From Skermanella sp. TT6 (GTDB lineage Bacteria > Pseudomonadota > Alphaproteobacteria > Azospirillales > Azospirillaceae), in the NCBI RefSeq assembly GCF_016653635.2, contig NZ_CP067420.1, positions 4,862,001 to 4,926,000 of the forward strand: a DNA stretch of 64,000 bases, read 5' to 3'. The notes beneath the pieces were generated by a model. It ran no database searches. It saw only the letters and a list, made by a program, of their open reading frames with translations, and had not been told where the DNA came from. Numbering within the stretch: position 1 is the first letter of the stretch; the number at the start of each line of letters is the position of its first letter. A program made the translations under genes and the position numbers. This document shows, in pieces, positions 55,317 to 64,000 of this stretch.

Positions 55317-57227
55317 GTGGAGATCACCCAGACCATAACGATGCCCCAGGCGGCATCAACCGGGAGCGCCGGCGCAGCCGCCGCGGCTCCCGCGGCCGGC
55401 GGGACCGCGGACGGCGGCTTTCTCGCCCTGGTCGCCCACTTCATGACCCCCCAGCCCGCCGTCCCGCAGCTCCCCCCCGAAGCCGGGGCCGCGGAGGAGG
55501 CCGGCACGACCGACCAGGATGCCGGCACCGTGCCGGACGGACTGCTGAGCCTGATCGCGCCGGGCCTGTTCTCCAACCTGGCGGTGCCGCAGCGGCTGCC
55601 GGCCGAAGCCGGCGCCGCGACCGGCGGCCTCTCCGCCGACGCCGGCATGTCGGCTCCCCCGGCGGATGCTTCCGGCACCGATCCGCTGCCGCCCGCCCTG
55701 CCCGGCATGGTCCCGATGCAGCCGGCGCAACGCCCCGAACCCCCCGTCAAGGGAATGGCGCCGCAGCCGGGCCAGGACGGCCGGGACGCCGACGAGAATG
55801 CCGCGGCGGCGGACGCGGATGCCCAGGAGGGCGACTCGCCGCTGGACGAAGAGGTCCTGGCGAAGCTGGTCGAGGAAGGAAGGGCCAAGCTCCAGGCCGG
55901 GCCCCGCCCCGCGCCGCAGGCCGAGACGAAGACGCTGGCCGGAACGGGCGCGCAGCCCGAGACGAAGACGCTGGCCGAGACGAGGGCGCAGCCCCAAGCC
56001 GAAGCCGACGCCGTGCTGCCGAAGCCGGAGCAGGACCGCGGCAGGACCGCCCCGCAGGTTGCCGGCGCCACCGCCGACGTCGATGCCGAGGCTCCGCCGA
56101 TGGTCCAGGCGGTTCGCAGCCCGGCGCCCCGCGACCCGGCCGCGCAGCAGCCGGCAAGGACGGAGCGCCAGCCGGAAACGGCCCCATCGCACGCCCGCGA
56201 AACGATGGTGCTGCAGCAGCAGCCCGAGCGACAGGCGGCCCCGGCAGTCCCGGCCACCCCTGCAGTCCCGGCCGTCCCGGCCGCGAATCGGCCGGAGGCC
56301 GCGGAAGCTCCGCTGGACGCGGCCACGGCCGACGGTGCCGGGTTCGTCGCCGCGACGCCGTCGGACGACGCGGCCGGCGGCGACCCGATGTCCGAAGACG
56401 CGGACCGGGGCGACGGCCACGGCAGCCGCCAGGCGGCGCGTCAGGCCGACCGCCACGAGCGGGCCGCCCAGCAGCACGCCGGCGGCGTTCCCGACGCCGC
56501 GCCCTCCGCGGCATCCGGCGCCGAGACGACGGATGCCGCGGAGGCCCGCCCGGTCGCCGGCCCGGTCGCCGGCCCCGTGGCGAACCCGGCCGACGGCGGC
56601 CGCCCGGTCGGGGACCGCGGCGTCAAGGACGCCGGCAGCTTCGAAGAAGTGCTCGTCGCCGCCGGCAACGGCAATGCCGCGCCGGCGGAACCGGAGGCCG
56701 ATCCCGCCCTGGCGGTCCAGGCTCCCGGCCGCGGCCCGGCGGAGAGCGAGGCGGTGGACCGCGCCGCCCCCGGCCATGCCCGGAGCCCGATGCCCCATAC
56801 GCCGGCCGAGCAGGTCTCGGTCCAGATCGGCAAGGCGGCGGCCGGCCGGATCGACCAGATGGTGATCAACCTGAAGCCGGTCGAACTGGGCAACGTCGAG
56901 GTCAAGCTGGACTTCGGGGCCGACGGCCGGGTGCAGGCCTCGATCCGGGCAGAACGCCCGGAGACCCTGGAAATGCTCCAGAAGGACCAGCGCACGCTGG
57001 AACGCGCCCTGGCCGACGCCGGCCTGCGGACCGACGCGGGCAGCCTGAGCTTCGACCTGAAGGGACAGGGCGGCAACCAGCGCCAGTTCGCCGGCTATAC
57101 CCAGCCGGCCGACCGCCGGGGCCGGAATTTCGGCGGGATCGAGGAAGATCTCAGTTTGGCGGCCGCCACCCCGGCCCAGTACAAGCCCGGCGGCGCCAGC
57201 CGCAGCCGTCTCGACATCCGCATCTGA
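55317..57227 (+). CDS. fliK: flagellar hook-length control protein FliK
   Basis: 636 residues. Long disordered Ala/Pro/Glu-rich N-terminal part with duplications, then a compact C-terminal Flg_hook domain: RIDQMVINLKPVELGNVEVKLDFGADGRVQASIRAERPETLEML and LRTDAGSLSFDLKGQ. Exported ruler that triggers the FlhB switch. GTG start with GAGGA 5 bases upstream. First gene of the hook operon. Confidence 0.92.
   Translation: MEITQTITMPQAASTGSAGAAAAAPAAGGTADGGFLALVAHFMTPQPAVPQLPPEAGAAEEAGTTDQDAGTVPDGLLSLIAPGLFSNLAVPQRLPAEAGAATGGLSADAGMSAPPADASGTDPLPPALPGMVPMQPAQRPEPPVKGMAPQPGQDGRDADENAAAADADAQEGDSPLDEEVLAKLVEEGRAKLQAGPRPAPQAETKTLAGTGAQPETKTLAETRAQPQAEADAVLPKPEQDRGRTAPQVAGATADVDAEAPPMVQAVRSPAPRDPAAQQPARTERQPETAPSHARETMVLQQQPERQAAPAVPATPAVPAVPAANRPEAAEAPLDAATADGAGFVAATPSDDAAGGDPMSEDADRGDGHGSRQAARQADRHERAAQQHAGGVPDAAPSAASGAETTDAAEARPVAGPVAGPVANPADGGRPVGDRGVKDAGSFEEVLVAAGNGNAAPAEPEADPALAVQAPGRGPAESEAVDRAAPGHARSPMPHTPAEQVSVQIGKAAAGRIDQMVINLKPVELGNVEVKLDFGADGRVQASIRAERPETLEMLQKDQRTLERALADAGLRTDAGSLSFDLKGQGGNQRQFAGYTQPADRRGRNFGGIEEDLSLAAATPAQYKPGGASRSRLDIRI
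55921..55992. repeat. 36-bp direct repeat inside fliK
   Basis: Two adjacent copies beginning ccgagacgaagacgctggcc encode ETKTLAGTGAQP and ETKTLAETRAQP. In-frame change of copy number would alter ruler length. Confidence 0.8.
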
Positions 57228-57247
57228 GCGCGAGCAGGAGAACGACC

Positions 57248-57934
57248 ATGACGACGATCAACGGCACCGCCCAGACCGTGGGCCAGACCGCAGCCACCAC
57301 GAAGACCGAGGCGTCCCGCGCCAAGCTGACCCAGGATTATGACAGCTTCCTCAAGCTGCTGACCACCCAGATGCAGAACCAGGACCCGCTGTCGCCGATG
57401 GAGTCGACCGAGTTCACCAACCAGCTGGTGCAGTTCAGCCAGGTCGAGCAGCAGATCAGCCAGAACGACAAGTTGGAGAAGCTGCTGACCATGCAGACCA
57501 ACAACCAGACCCAGGCGTCGCTCGGGTTCATCGGGCTCGACGTGGAAGCCAGCGGCAGCGCCTTCACGTTCGACGGGAGCACGGCCAAGATGTCCTACAC
57601 CCTGCCCGAGACCTCCACCTCCACGAGGATCCAGATCAAGAACGACAAGGGCGTCGTGGTCCGGACCCTCGACGGGACCCGCCTGGCCAGCCGCCAGGAA
57701 CTGACCTGGGACGGCAAGAGGAACGACGGATCCGCGGCGCCGGCCGGCAACTACAGCTTCGCGGTGGTGGCGCCCAACGCGGACGGCAAGCTGCTGACCG
57801 CCAAGACCTCCGTCTACGGCCGCGTCTCCGGCATCGAGTCGGGCAACGGCAACACCACCCTGCTGATGGGCAACGTGCCGGTCAGGATGGAGGACGTCGT
57901 CTCCGCCCGCCAGCCGATCGCCGCGGCCGCCTGA
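57248..57934 (+). CDS. flgD: hook capping protein FlgD
   Basis: 228 residues. N-terminal block DYDSFLKLLTTQMQNQDPLSPMESTEFTNQLVQFSQVEQ is the FlgD signature; the C-terminal half is a FlgD Ig-like/Tudor part (LTWDGKRNDGSAAPAGNYSF). Caps the growing hook. 20 bases after fliK. Confidence 0.96.
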   Translation: MTTINGTAQTVGQTAATTKTEASRAKLTQDYDSFLKLLTTQMQNQDPLSPMESTEFTNQLVQFSQVEQQISQNDKLEKLLTMQTNNQTQASLGFIGLDVEASGSAFTFDGSTAKMSYTLPETSTSTRIQIKNDKGVVVRTLDGTRLASRQELTWDGKRNDGSAAPAGNYSFAVVAPNADGKLLTAKTSVYGRVSGIESGNGNTTLLMGNVPVRMEDVVSARQPIAAAA

Positions 57935-58024
57935 CCAAACGCCCCTCAGTCATTCGCCCAGTCCCGTTACCTTCCGGCCTCCGCCCAGGCGTAGCAGGCC
58001 GCACCAAAGACCAAGGAGAGTATC

Positions 58025-59326
58025 ATGAGCCTGTTCGGATCCCTCTTCACCGGCGTTTCCGCCCTGAGCGCGCAGAGCCAGTCGATGAGCATGATCGCCA
58101 ACAACATCTCCAACGTGAACACGGTCGGCTACAAGCGGAACGAGGCGGCCTTCTCCAGCCTGGTCACACAGGCCAGCCGCAGCACCGTGTACTCGCCCGG
58201 CGGCGTGCGCGCCTCGACCGAGCAGACGGTCAACCAGCAGGGCATCCTTCAGCAGAGCGCGTCGTCCACCGACGTCGCGATCTCCGGCTCGGGCTTCTTC
58301 GTGGTCCAGGCGAGCCCGAACGGCAGCAGCACGCAGGAGACGCTCTATACCCGCGCCGGCTCCTTCTCGGAGGACGAGAACGGCTTTCTGCGGAATTCCA
58401 ACGGCTACTACCTGATGGGCTGGGAGATCGGCGACGACGGCCAGCTGGTGAACGCCACCGCCGACGTGGCCAGCCTCACCCCGGTCAGCGTCGGCTTCGA
58501 ATCCGGCCGGACCAAGCAGACCACCCGGGCCGACGTCGTGCTGAACCTCGACGCGCGCCAGAACACCGGGCTGGCCGGACCGCACTTCAGCCGCAGCATG
58601 ACCGTCTACGACTCGCTCGGCCAGGCCCAGCAGCTGGCGCTCGACTTCACGGCGACCGCCACCCCCAATACCTGGACCCTCGGCATCAGCGATCCGGCCG
58701 GCGGCGCGCTGGCGACCCCGACTTCGGCCATGACCCTGGTGTTCGGCACCAACGGCAAGATCGACAGGGTGGCGACCCAGGCGGCCAACCCGACCGACAT
58801 GGTGCTCGACCCCGCCGGCAGCGCGACCGGCAGCCTGCGGCTGAACCTGACGGATATCGACTGGGCCAACAACTCCGACGCCACCCAGGACATCACGATC
58901 GACATCTCGGGCTTCACCCAGTCCGCGTCCGACTACAGCGTCGGCACGATCAACCAGGACGGCGCCGAGCTCGGGCTGCGGACCGGCATCTCGATCGACG
59001 CCGACGGCAACGTGGTCGCCAGCTTCAGCAACGGCCTGACCCAGAACCTGGCGCGGGTGCCGGTCGCCACCTTCACGAACCCCAACGGCCTGCAGGAGCG
59101 CAGCGGCAACGTCTATATCCAGACCAGCCAGAGCGGTGCCTACAACCTGCGCGAGGCCGGTACCGCCGGAGCCGGCAAGATAGCGACATCCTCGCTGGAA
59201 GCCTCCAACGTGGACCTGGCCGACGAGTTCTCGCGCATGATCGTGACCCAGCGGGCCTACTCGGCCGGCACCAAGATCATCAGCACCGCCGACCAGATGC
59301 TGACCGAACTGCTCCAGCTCCGGTAA
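58025..59326 (+). CDS. flgE: flagellar hook protein FlgE
   Basis: 433 residues. N terminus SLFGSLFTGVSALSAQSQSMSMIANNISNVNTVGYKR and C terminus LEASNVDLADEFSRMIVTQRAYSAGTKII are typical; the central variable region is the hook surface (a D1/D2 insert). AAGGAGAG precedes the ATG. 90 bases after flgD with no separate promoter seen. Confidence 0.97.
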   Translation: MSLFGSLFTGVSALSAQSQSMSMIANNISNVNTVGYKRNEAAFSSLVTQASRSTVYSPGGVRASTEQTVNQQGILQQSASSTDVAISGSGFFVVQASPNGSSTQETLYTRAGSFSEDENGFLRNSNGYYLMGWEIGDDGQLVNATADVASLTPVSVGFESGRTKQTTRADVVLNLDARQNTGLAGPHFSRSMTVYDSLGQAQQLALDFTATATPNTWTLGISDPAGGALATPTSAMTLVFGTNGKIDRVATQAANPTDMVLDPAGSATGSLRLNLTDIDWANNSDATQDITIDISGFTQSASDYSVGTINQDGAELGLRTGISIDADGNVVASFSNGLTQNLARVPVATFTNPNGLQERSGNVYIQTSQSGAYNLREAGTAGAGKIATSSLEASNVDLADEFSRMIVTQRAYSAGTKIISTADQMLTELLQLR

Positions 59327-59340
59327 GGTCCGATGGATCG

Positions 59341-59355
59341 TTAATATTTCGTTAA
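59341..59355. promoter_or_regulatory. CtrA box between flgE and flbT
   Basis: TTAA-N7-TTAA, all eight bases conserved, 121 bases ahead of flbT. Confidence 0.7.
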
Positions 59356-59365
59356 GGTTGAACTG

Positions 59366-59391
59366 GACCGGGCGCCCTGCGGCGCCCGGTC
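59366..59391. terminator. GC-rich hairpin after flgE
   Basis: Perfect 11-bp stem (59366-59376 with 59381-59391), loop CTGC, no T-run. Could end the flgE transcript or lie in the flbT leader. Confidence 0.55.
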
Positions 59392-59476
59392 GAATTCGGG
59401 CACCTAACTGCTGTGCCTGCGTGCGCGAAATGCTACTGTGCTCGTCGACCGCACCAACTCCATACGGGTATCCGCA

Positions 59477-59893
59477 GTGTCGTTGAAGATTCGCCTGGCA
59501 CCGGAAGAACGCATCGTCGTCAACGGGGCCCTGATCCAGGCCGATGGCCGCTGCACTCTGATCTTCCTGAACAACGTCTCGTTCCTGACGGAAAAGCACA
59601 TCATGCCGCCGCAGTCCGCGTCGACCCCGGCACGGCGGATCTATTTCATGATCCAGAATTCATACATGGCGACCGACCAGGAAAGGCCGCCGCTGCTCGA
59701 GACGCTGGAAGGCTTCGTCGACGACTTCCATGAGGCGACGACGGTCCCGGCGATCAAGGAAACGCTGGAGTCGATACGCTCGCTCGTGCAGCGGGGCGAA
59801 TACTACCAGGCCCTGAAACTGGCCGACGCGGTGATGAAGCACGAGGACCGTTTCCTCGACCAGCCGAGCTGGCAGGACGCCAAGCGGGCCTGA
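59477..59893 (+). CDS. flbT: flagellin synthesis repressor FlbT
   Basis: 138 residues. FlbT binds flagellin mRNA and restrains its translation. Family N terminus VSLKIRLAPEERIVVNGALI, then LIFLNNVSFLTEKHIMPP, RRIYFMIQNSYM and the ~110-residue GEYYQALKLADAVMKHE. GTG start by family comparison; no strong ribosome site. flaF, its usual partner, is not nearby. Confidence 0.92.
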   Translation: MSLKIRLAPEERIVVNGALIQADGRCTLIFLNNVSFLTEKHIMPPQSASTPARRIYFMIQNSYMATDQERPPLLETLEGFVDDFHEATTVPAIKETLESIRSLVQRGEYYQALKLADAVMKHEDRFLDQPSWQDAKRA

Positions 59894-59905
59894 GGCGGCG
59901 TGGCG

Positions 59906-60175
59906 CTACACCGGCAACGGCTCGACGGGCCCGTGGCGGAAGGGGATCCAGTCCTTCTCCTCCGGCCGCCAGCGCAGGCCGTACGGCGACTTCAGGAAGA
60001 TCCGGCTGGGCGGGTCGCCACCCTCGCGAAGCGTACGCTCCACGTCCACCTGGTCGGAACCGCTGAAGAACCCGGTCCAGTAATCCGCCGGGCCGGGATC
60101 GGCGCTCAGGGTCCCGGCGATGTCCCGGGCGGCTTCGCTCAGCTGCCAAGCCTGCTCGACCTGTTCGTAGCTCAT
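59906..60175 (-). CDS. hypothetical protein, 89 residues
   Basis: Starts MSYEQVEQAWQLSEAARDIAG with GAAGGAAG 6 bases upstream. Soluble, acidic, Trp-rich, ending KDWIPFRHGPVEPLPV. No motif recognised. Convergent with flbT (12-base gap) and divergent from the glycosyltransferase gene. Confidence 0.6.
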   Translation of the reverse strand: MSYEQVEQAWQLSEAARDIAGTLSADPGPADYWTGFFSGSDQVDVERTLREGGDPPSRIFLKSPYGLRWRPEEKDWIPFRHGPVEPLPV

Positions 60176-60321
60176 GCTGCTTCCTTCGGATCAGTCCCGC
60201 ACGGGGAAGATGACGCGGCCGGCCCCGGGGGTCAAGCGGACCGCGACTGCGCCGCACCCGCCGGCACGACCATGACGCGCACCTCCGGTCCTGCGCAACC
60301 CCGGCGGGGAGGGTAAAGGCG

Positions 60322-62379
60322 ATGCTCGAACAGCTTGCGGCGGTGGCCCGCCGGCACCAGACCGACGGAAGGCCCGCCGAGGCCGAGGCGCTTTACCGCC
60401 AGGCCCTGGCCCTGGACGGGTCGGTGGCCTCGCTCCACCGTGCATTGGGCACCGCGCTGGAGGATCAGGGACGCGTCGAGGAGGCGGCGGGCTGCTACCG
60501 CAGGACCCTCGTCCTGGCACCCGACGATTCCGACGGCTGGTGCGACCTCGGCATGGCGCTGCGGCGCCTCGGGCGGACGGAGGAGGCGCTGGGCGCCTAC
60601 CGGCGCGCGACCGTCCTGGAGCCGGGTTTCGTGGAAGCCTGGTTCAACCTGGGCAATGCCTTGACCGGCCTGGGCCGCTTCGAGGAGGCGATCCGGGCCT
60701 ATCGCCAAGCCCTGGGCCTGCGGCCCGGCGATCCCGAGACCTGGTGCAACCTGGGCAATGCGCTCCACGAGCGCGGCCGGATCGCCGACGCGGCGGCGGC
60801 GGCGGGCATGGCCGTGGCGCTTCGGCCCGACCACGCGCCGGCCCTGGTCAACCTGGGCAATGCGCTGATCGAGCAGGGCCGGTTCCGGGAGGCGCTGGCC
60901 CAGTTCCGCCGGGCGGCCCATGTCCGTCCGGCCGATCCGGCCTCCTTCGCCGGAGCCGGGATGGCGCTCCGCCAGCAGGGCCGCACCGAGGAAGCCCGGG
61001 CCTCGTTCCGGCAGGCCTGGAAGCTGGGCGGCGACCCCGGGCTCGAGGTCAGGATGGCGCTGGCCCTTCCGATCATCCCGGAGTCGGAGGCGCACATCCG
61101 GGAGGTGCGCGAGCGCCTGGCCGACGGGGTGGCGCGGCTGGCCGGACGGGGCATCCGGCTGCGCGACCCGCTCGCCCAGGTCGGCCAGACCTGCTTCTAC
61201 CTGGCCTACCACGCCGCCGACGACCGGCCCCTCCAGCAGGCCGTCGCCGGCCTGTACGAGGCCGCCTGCCCCGACCTGCTCCAGGACCGCGCCGACCCGC
61301 CGCCCCGGCCCGACGGCCGAACCCATGTCGGCTTCGTCTCCCAGTACTGGCACCAGCACACCATCGCCAAGCTCAACCTCGGCCTGATCCGGACCCTCGA
61401 CCGCGAGCGTTTCCACGTCACCCTGTTCACCACCCCCCACGCCGGCGACGCCCTGCGCGACGCCCTGGTCCGCGCCGCCGACGCCACCGTCGAGCTGCCC
61501 CTCGACCTCGGCGCCGCCCGCGACGCGATCGCCGCCCGACGCCTCGACGTCCTGTACTATGCCGACATCGGCATGTCCGCCCTGACCTACTTCCTCGCCT
61601 TCGCCAGGCTCGCCCCGCTGCAGTGCCTGACCTGGGGCCATCCCGACACCACCGGCATCCGCAACCTCGACCGCTTCCTGTCGTGCGCCGCCATGGAGCC
61701 GGACGGCGCCGAGCGCCACTACTCCGAGCGCCTGGTCCGACTGCCCGGGACCACCCTGCACTACGCCAGGCCCCGCCTGCCGGCCCGGCTCAAGCCGCGC
61801 TCGGCCTTCGGACTGCCCGACGACGCCCATCTCTATGTCTGCCCGCAGAGCCTGTTCAAGATCCATCCCGACTTCGACCGCGCCCTGGTCGACCTGCTGC
61901 GCCGCGACCCGAAGGGCCTGGTGGTGCTGCTCTCGGGGCGCGACCGCAACCTCGACGCCCTGCTGCGCCGCAGGCTCGCCGCCGCCGGAGCCGACGTGGC
62001 GGCGCGCTTCCGCTTCCTGCGCCAGATGCCGCTGCCCGACTTCCTGTCGTTGGTGGCGTGCAGCGACGTCATGCTCGACCCGCTGCACTACAGCGGCGGC
62101 AACACCAGCCTGGAGGCCTTCGCGCTCGGCACCCCGATCGTCACCTGGCCCGGTGCCTTCATGCGCGGCCGCCACACCCACGGCTTCTACCGCCTGATGG
62201 GCCTGGACGACTGCGTCGCCCGAGACCACGCCCACTATGTCGACCTCGCCCTCGACCTCGCCAGCCAGCCAGACCGCAGGGCCCACGTCATCCGACGCGT
62301 CCTCGACCGCGCGCCCCTCCTGTTCGACGACGCCAAAAGCGTCCGGGCCATCGAAAACGAAATCCTCCGGACACCTTGA
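60322..62379 (+). CDS. TPR-fused O-GlcNAc-transferase-type glycosyltransferase
   Basis: 685 residues. Residues 1-240 are about seven TPR units (for example AWFNLGNALTGLGRFEEAIRAYRQALGL). The remainder is a GT41/SPINDLY-like catalytic region: HVGFVSQYWHQHTIAKLN, LDVLYYADIGMSALTYFLAF, LTWGHPDTTG, YVCPQSLFKIHPDFDRAL and SGGNTSLEAFALGTPIVTWPG (UDP-sugar site). Next to flbT and a TPR methyltransferase, so flagellin is a plausible acceptor, unproven. Confidence 0.9.
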   Translation: MLEQLAAVARRHQTDGRPAEAEALYRQALALDGSVASLHRALGTALEDQGRVEEAAGCYRRTLVLAPDDSDGWCDLGMALRRLGRTEEALGAYRRATVLEPGFVEAWFNLGNALTGLGRFEEAIRAYRQALGLRPGDPETWCNLGNALHERGRIADAAAAAGMAVALRPDHAPALVNLGNALIEQGRFREALAQFRRAAHVRPADPASFAGAGMALRQQGRTEEARASFRQAWKLGGDPGLEVRMALALPIIPESEAHIREVRERLADGVARLAGRGIRLRDPLAQVGQTCFYLAYHAADDRPLQQAVAGLYEAACPDLLQDRADPPPRPDGRTHVGFVSQYWHQHTIAKLNLGLIRTLDRERFHVTLFTTPHAGDALRDALVRAADATVELPLDLGAARDAIAARRLDVLYYADIGMSALTYFLAFARLAPLQCLTWGHPDTTGIRNLDRFLSCAAMEPDGAERHYSERLVRLPGTTLHYARPRLPARLKPRSAFGLPDDAHLYVCPQSLFKIHPDFDRALVDLLRRDPKGLVVLLSGRDRNLDALLRRRLAAAGADVAARFRFLRQMPLPDFLSLVACSDVMLDPLHYSGGNTSLEAFALGTPIVTWPGAFMRGRHTHGFYRLMGLDDCVARDHAHYVDLALDLASQPDRRAHVIRRVLDRAPLLFDDAKSVRAIENEILRTP

Positions 62380-62399
62380 GCCTTTTCGCCAGCGAAAAA

Positions 62400-62429
62400 G
62401 GCCGGAGGAGGGTTGCCCCTCTTCCGGCC
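62400..62429 (-). terminator. terminator of the TPR methyltransferase gene
   Basis: 13-bp stem (62400-62412 with 62417-62429) with one G-U pair, loop TTGC, preceded by AAAAA that gives the minus-strand U-run. A second short hairpin (CCTTTTCG/CGAAAAAGG) overlaps its left side and could serve the rightward gene. Confidence 0.75.
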
Positions 62430-62458
62430 CATGCCGCCCGCTACCCTGGACCGGACGG

Positions 62459-63793
62459 TCAGGCCGTCTTCTGGGCGACGAAGATCATGCCGAACACGGG
62501 CCGGCCGCCGCTGTTGCGAAGCTGCTCGCGCGCGACCGACAGCACCTTGAAACCGGCATCGGCCAGGGCCTTCTGGACATAGGTCCGACGGTGGGCGAAC
62601 CGGCCGGCGGCCGAAACCTCGAAGTCCGCCAGGAACGACTCCTCCACCGAGAAGGCGAACAGACCGTCGGCCTCGACGGCCGCCGCCACCTTGGCGAAGA
62701 ACTCCTCCAGGCGGCCGATATAGCCGCACACGTCGGCGGCGGCGACGACGGAGTAGGCCCGGTCGATCTCTCCCAGGGAGACCTGCAGGTCGGCGGCCTC
62801 GAGCTGGTCGTAGATCCCCTTCTCCAGGGCCAGCTTCAGCATGTTGCGGGAGATATCGACGCCCTTCTGGAAGTCCGCGATATCGCGCAGCATGACGCCG
62901 GTCAAACCGGTGCCGCAGCCGAGGTCCAGCACGGAGGCGAAGCGGGTCCTGCCCGGGACGGCCTTCAGCAGGTAGCGCCGGATCAGCCCGGGGACGCGGT
63001 AGCGCAGCTTCTCGATGACGTCCTGCTCGTAAAAGCTGGCATACTCGTCGAACATCCCTTCCACGAAGTTCGTCGGGATCGAGTCCATGTCCTCGTCCCG
63101 CAGCAGGGAGAGCATGTGCTTCGATTTCCAGTTCGTCGGATCGAGCTCCACCGCCCTCTGGAACGCGGCGAGGGCTTCGGCGTTGCGGCCCGGGATCCTG
63201 TGCAGCGCATTGCCCAGGTTGTGGTACAGCTCGGGGACCTCGACGATCGCCAGGGTCCGCCGGCACGCCTCGACGCTGCGGCCGTATTCCTTGAGCGAAT
63301 TCAAGGCGCTGGACAGGTTGACCGCGGCGTCCAGCATGTCCGGATGAACCGCCAGGACCGCCTCGAACAGCTCCACCGCGGCGAGGTGCTCGCCCTGCCC
63401 CATCATGGCGAGGCCAAGGTTGATATAGAGCTGCGGATGCTGCTCCGGTTCGGAATTGTTGATCGCCTTGACATGGAAGACGACCGCCTCGTCGAACATC
63501 TTCATCTGCTGGAGATGCACCGCGAGGCTGTTCAGCAGTTCCCAATCGCGCGGCCGGGCCATCACGGCGGTGGCGAGATCCTGGATGCCGTCGCTCAGTT
63601 CGCCCTGCCGGGCCCGGCAGGTGCCGCGCAGCGCCAGCAGGTCGGCATCCTCGGGCTGATCGATCATCGCGGCATCGACCGCGGACCGCGCGCCTTCCAG
63701 GTCGCCGCGCGTCAGCAGGATCGTGGCGCGCTGCTTGAGGTCCGCCAGGTCGGCGGCGTCGGCCGGCATTTCCATGGTCATTTCAGCAGACAT
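62459..63793 (-). CDS. TPR-fused SAM-dependent methyltransferase
   Basis: 444 residues. Residues 20-220 are TPR-like repeats (for example LINLGLAMMGQGEHLAAVELFEAVLAVHPD); from about 230 comes a class I methyltransferase with the SAM loop VLDLGCGTGLTGVMLRD and acidic KGVDISRNML, then LYSVVAAADVCGYIG. Convergent with the TPR glycosyltransferase. Possible modification of the glycan or flagellin itself is inferred from the neighbourhood. Confidence 0.88.
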   Translation of the reverse strand: MSAEMTMEMPADAADLADLKQRATILLTRGDLEGARSAVDAAMIDQPEDADLLALRGTCRARQGELSDGIQDLATAVMARPRDWELLNSLAVHLQQMKMFDEAVVFHVKAINNSEPEQHPQLYINLGLAMMGQGEHLAAVELFEAVLAVHPDMLDAAVNLSSALNSLKEYGRSVEACRRTLAIVEVPELYHNLGNALHRIPGRNAEALAAFQRAVELDPTNWKSKHMLSLLRDEDMDSIPTNFVEGMFDEYASFYEQDVIEKLRYRVPGLIRRYLLKAVPGRTRFASVLDLGCGTGLTGVMLRDIADFQKGVDISRNMLKLALEKGIYDQLEAADLQVSLGEIDRAYSVVAAADVCGYIGRLEEFFAKVAAAVEADGLFAFSVEESFLADFEVSAAGRFAHRRTYVQKALADAGFKVLSVAREQLRNSGGRPVFGMIFVAQKTA

Positions 63794-63886
63794 TCATCTT
63801 CTCCAGATCCCGGCGCTCGGCCGGTGTTGCGGCGGACACCGCCGGCGCGGAGGAAGGCCGCCGCCAGGGCTGGGGTGTCCGGCATC

Positions 63887-64000
63887 TCACGCAAAGAGGT
63901 TCAGGACGTACTTGTTGGACCCGGTCGAAGACCGGCCATCGTCGGACGCCATCAGGAAACGCTGGGCCAGCTTGTCTACGAATTTGCCGTCCTTTAGATC
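63887..64000 (-). CDS. C-terminal end of an unidentified gene (5' part outside window)
   Basis: Last 37 codons of a leftward gene: FVDKLAQRFLMASDDGRSSTG then NKYVLNLFA and stop. No family recognised from this fragment. It precedes the TPR methyltransferase by about 90 bases on the same strand. Confidence 0.55.
   Translation of the reverse strand, partial: DLKDGKFVDKLAQRFLMASDDGRSSTGSNKYVLNLFA

Overview
The window is GC-rich chromosomal DNA from an alphaproteobacterium, most likely of the Rhodospirillales (Azospirillum/Skermanella-like). Supporting this are GcrA, CckA, FliX and FlbT, an alphaproteobacterial DksA with one remaining zinc-site cysteine, a DUF6468 gene between fliM and motE, a GTTC-N7-GTTC type SOS box in front of recA, and TTAA-N7-TTAA CtrA-type boxes. 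No rRNA, tRNA or CRISPR array was found. The first and last genes are cut by the window ends.

Layout. 1-12.5 kb is core metabolism and signalling: a hybrid sensor kinase, an RNase Z-like hydrolase, small genes, a phosphatidylethanolamine operon (psd, pssA, a CDP-alcohol phosphatidyltransferase), a LysM protein, a LOG-family protein, icd, an OmpA-like protein and gcrA. 12.9-19.7 kb runs leftward: a MoxR ATPase/VWA pair with a coiled-coil gene between them, alaS and recA. 19.7-40 kb is a large flagellar region: flgB-flgC-fliE-fliQ-fliR-flhB-cckA leftward, an flhB-like gene, an unknown gene, fliO and fliP rightward, then fliL-fliM-DUF6468-motE-cheZ and a 1013-residue periplasmic repeat protein leftward, and flgF-flgG-flgA-flgH rightward. 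40-43 kb looks like an accessory insertion: an IS630-type remnant, a HAF-repeat protein and a divergent MarR/YkgB pair. 43-52 kb holds a Tat-exported oxidoreductase, egtD, a TAXI-TRAP transporter and nadE. 52-59.9 kb is a second flagellar block: dksA and fliX leftward; flgI, flgJ, an flgN-like gene, fliK, flgD, flgE and flbT rightward. The window ends with a TPR glycosyltransferase and a TPR methyltransferase that may modify flagellin.

How the parts fit. Five flagellar operons carry good sigma-54 (-24/-12) matches. Next to them sit copies of a palindrome of the form CCGGCA-N5-TGCCGG, which looks like an FlbD (ftr-type) enhancer; FliX, the FlbD partner, is encoded here. Perfect CtrA boxes lie upstream of flgB, fliX and flbT, and a near-perfect one upstream of fliL. 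cckA, the kinase that feeds CtrA, is the last gene of the CtrA-boxed flgB operon, which suggests a feedback loop between flagellar assembly and the cell-cycle phosphorelay. All regulatory calls come from reading motifs by eye and are not experimentally shown.
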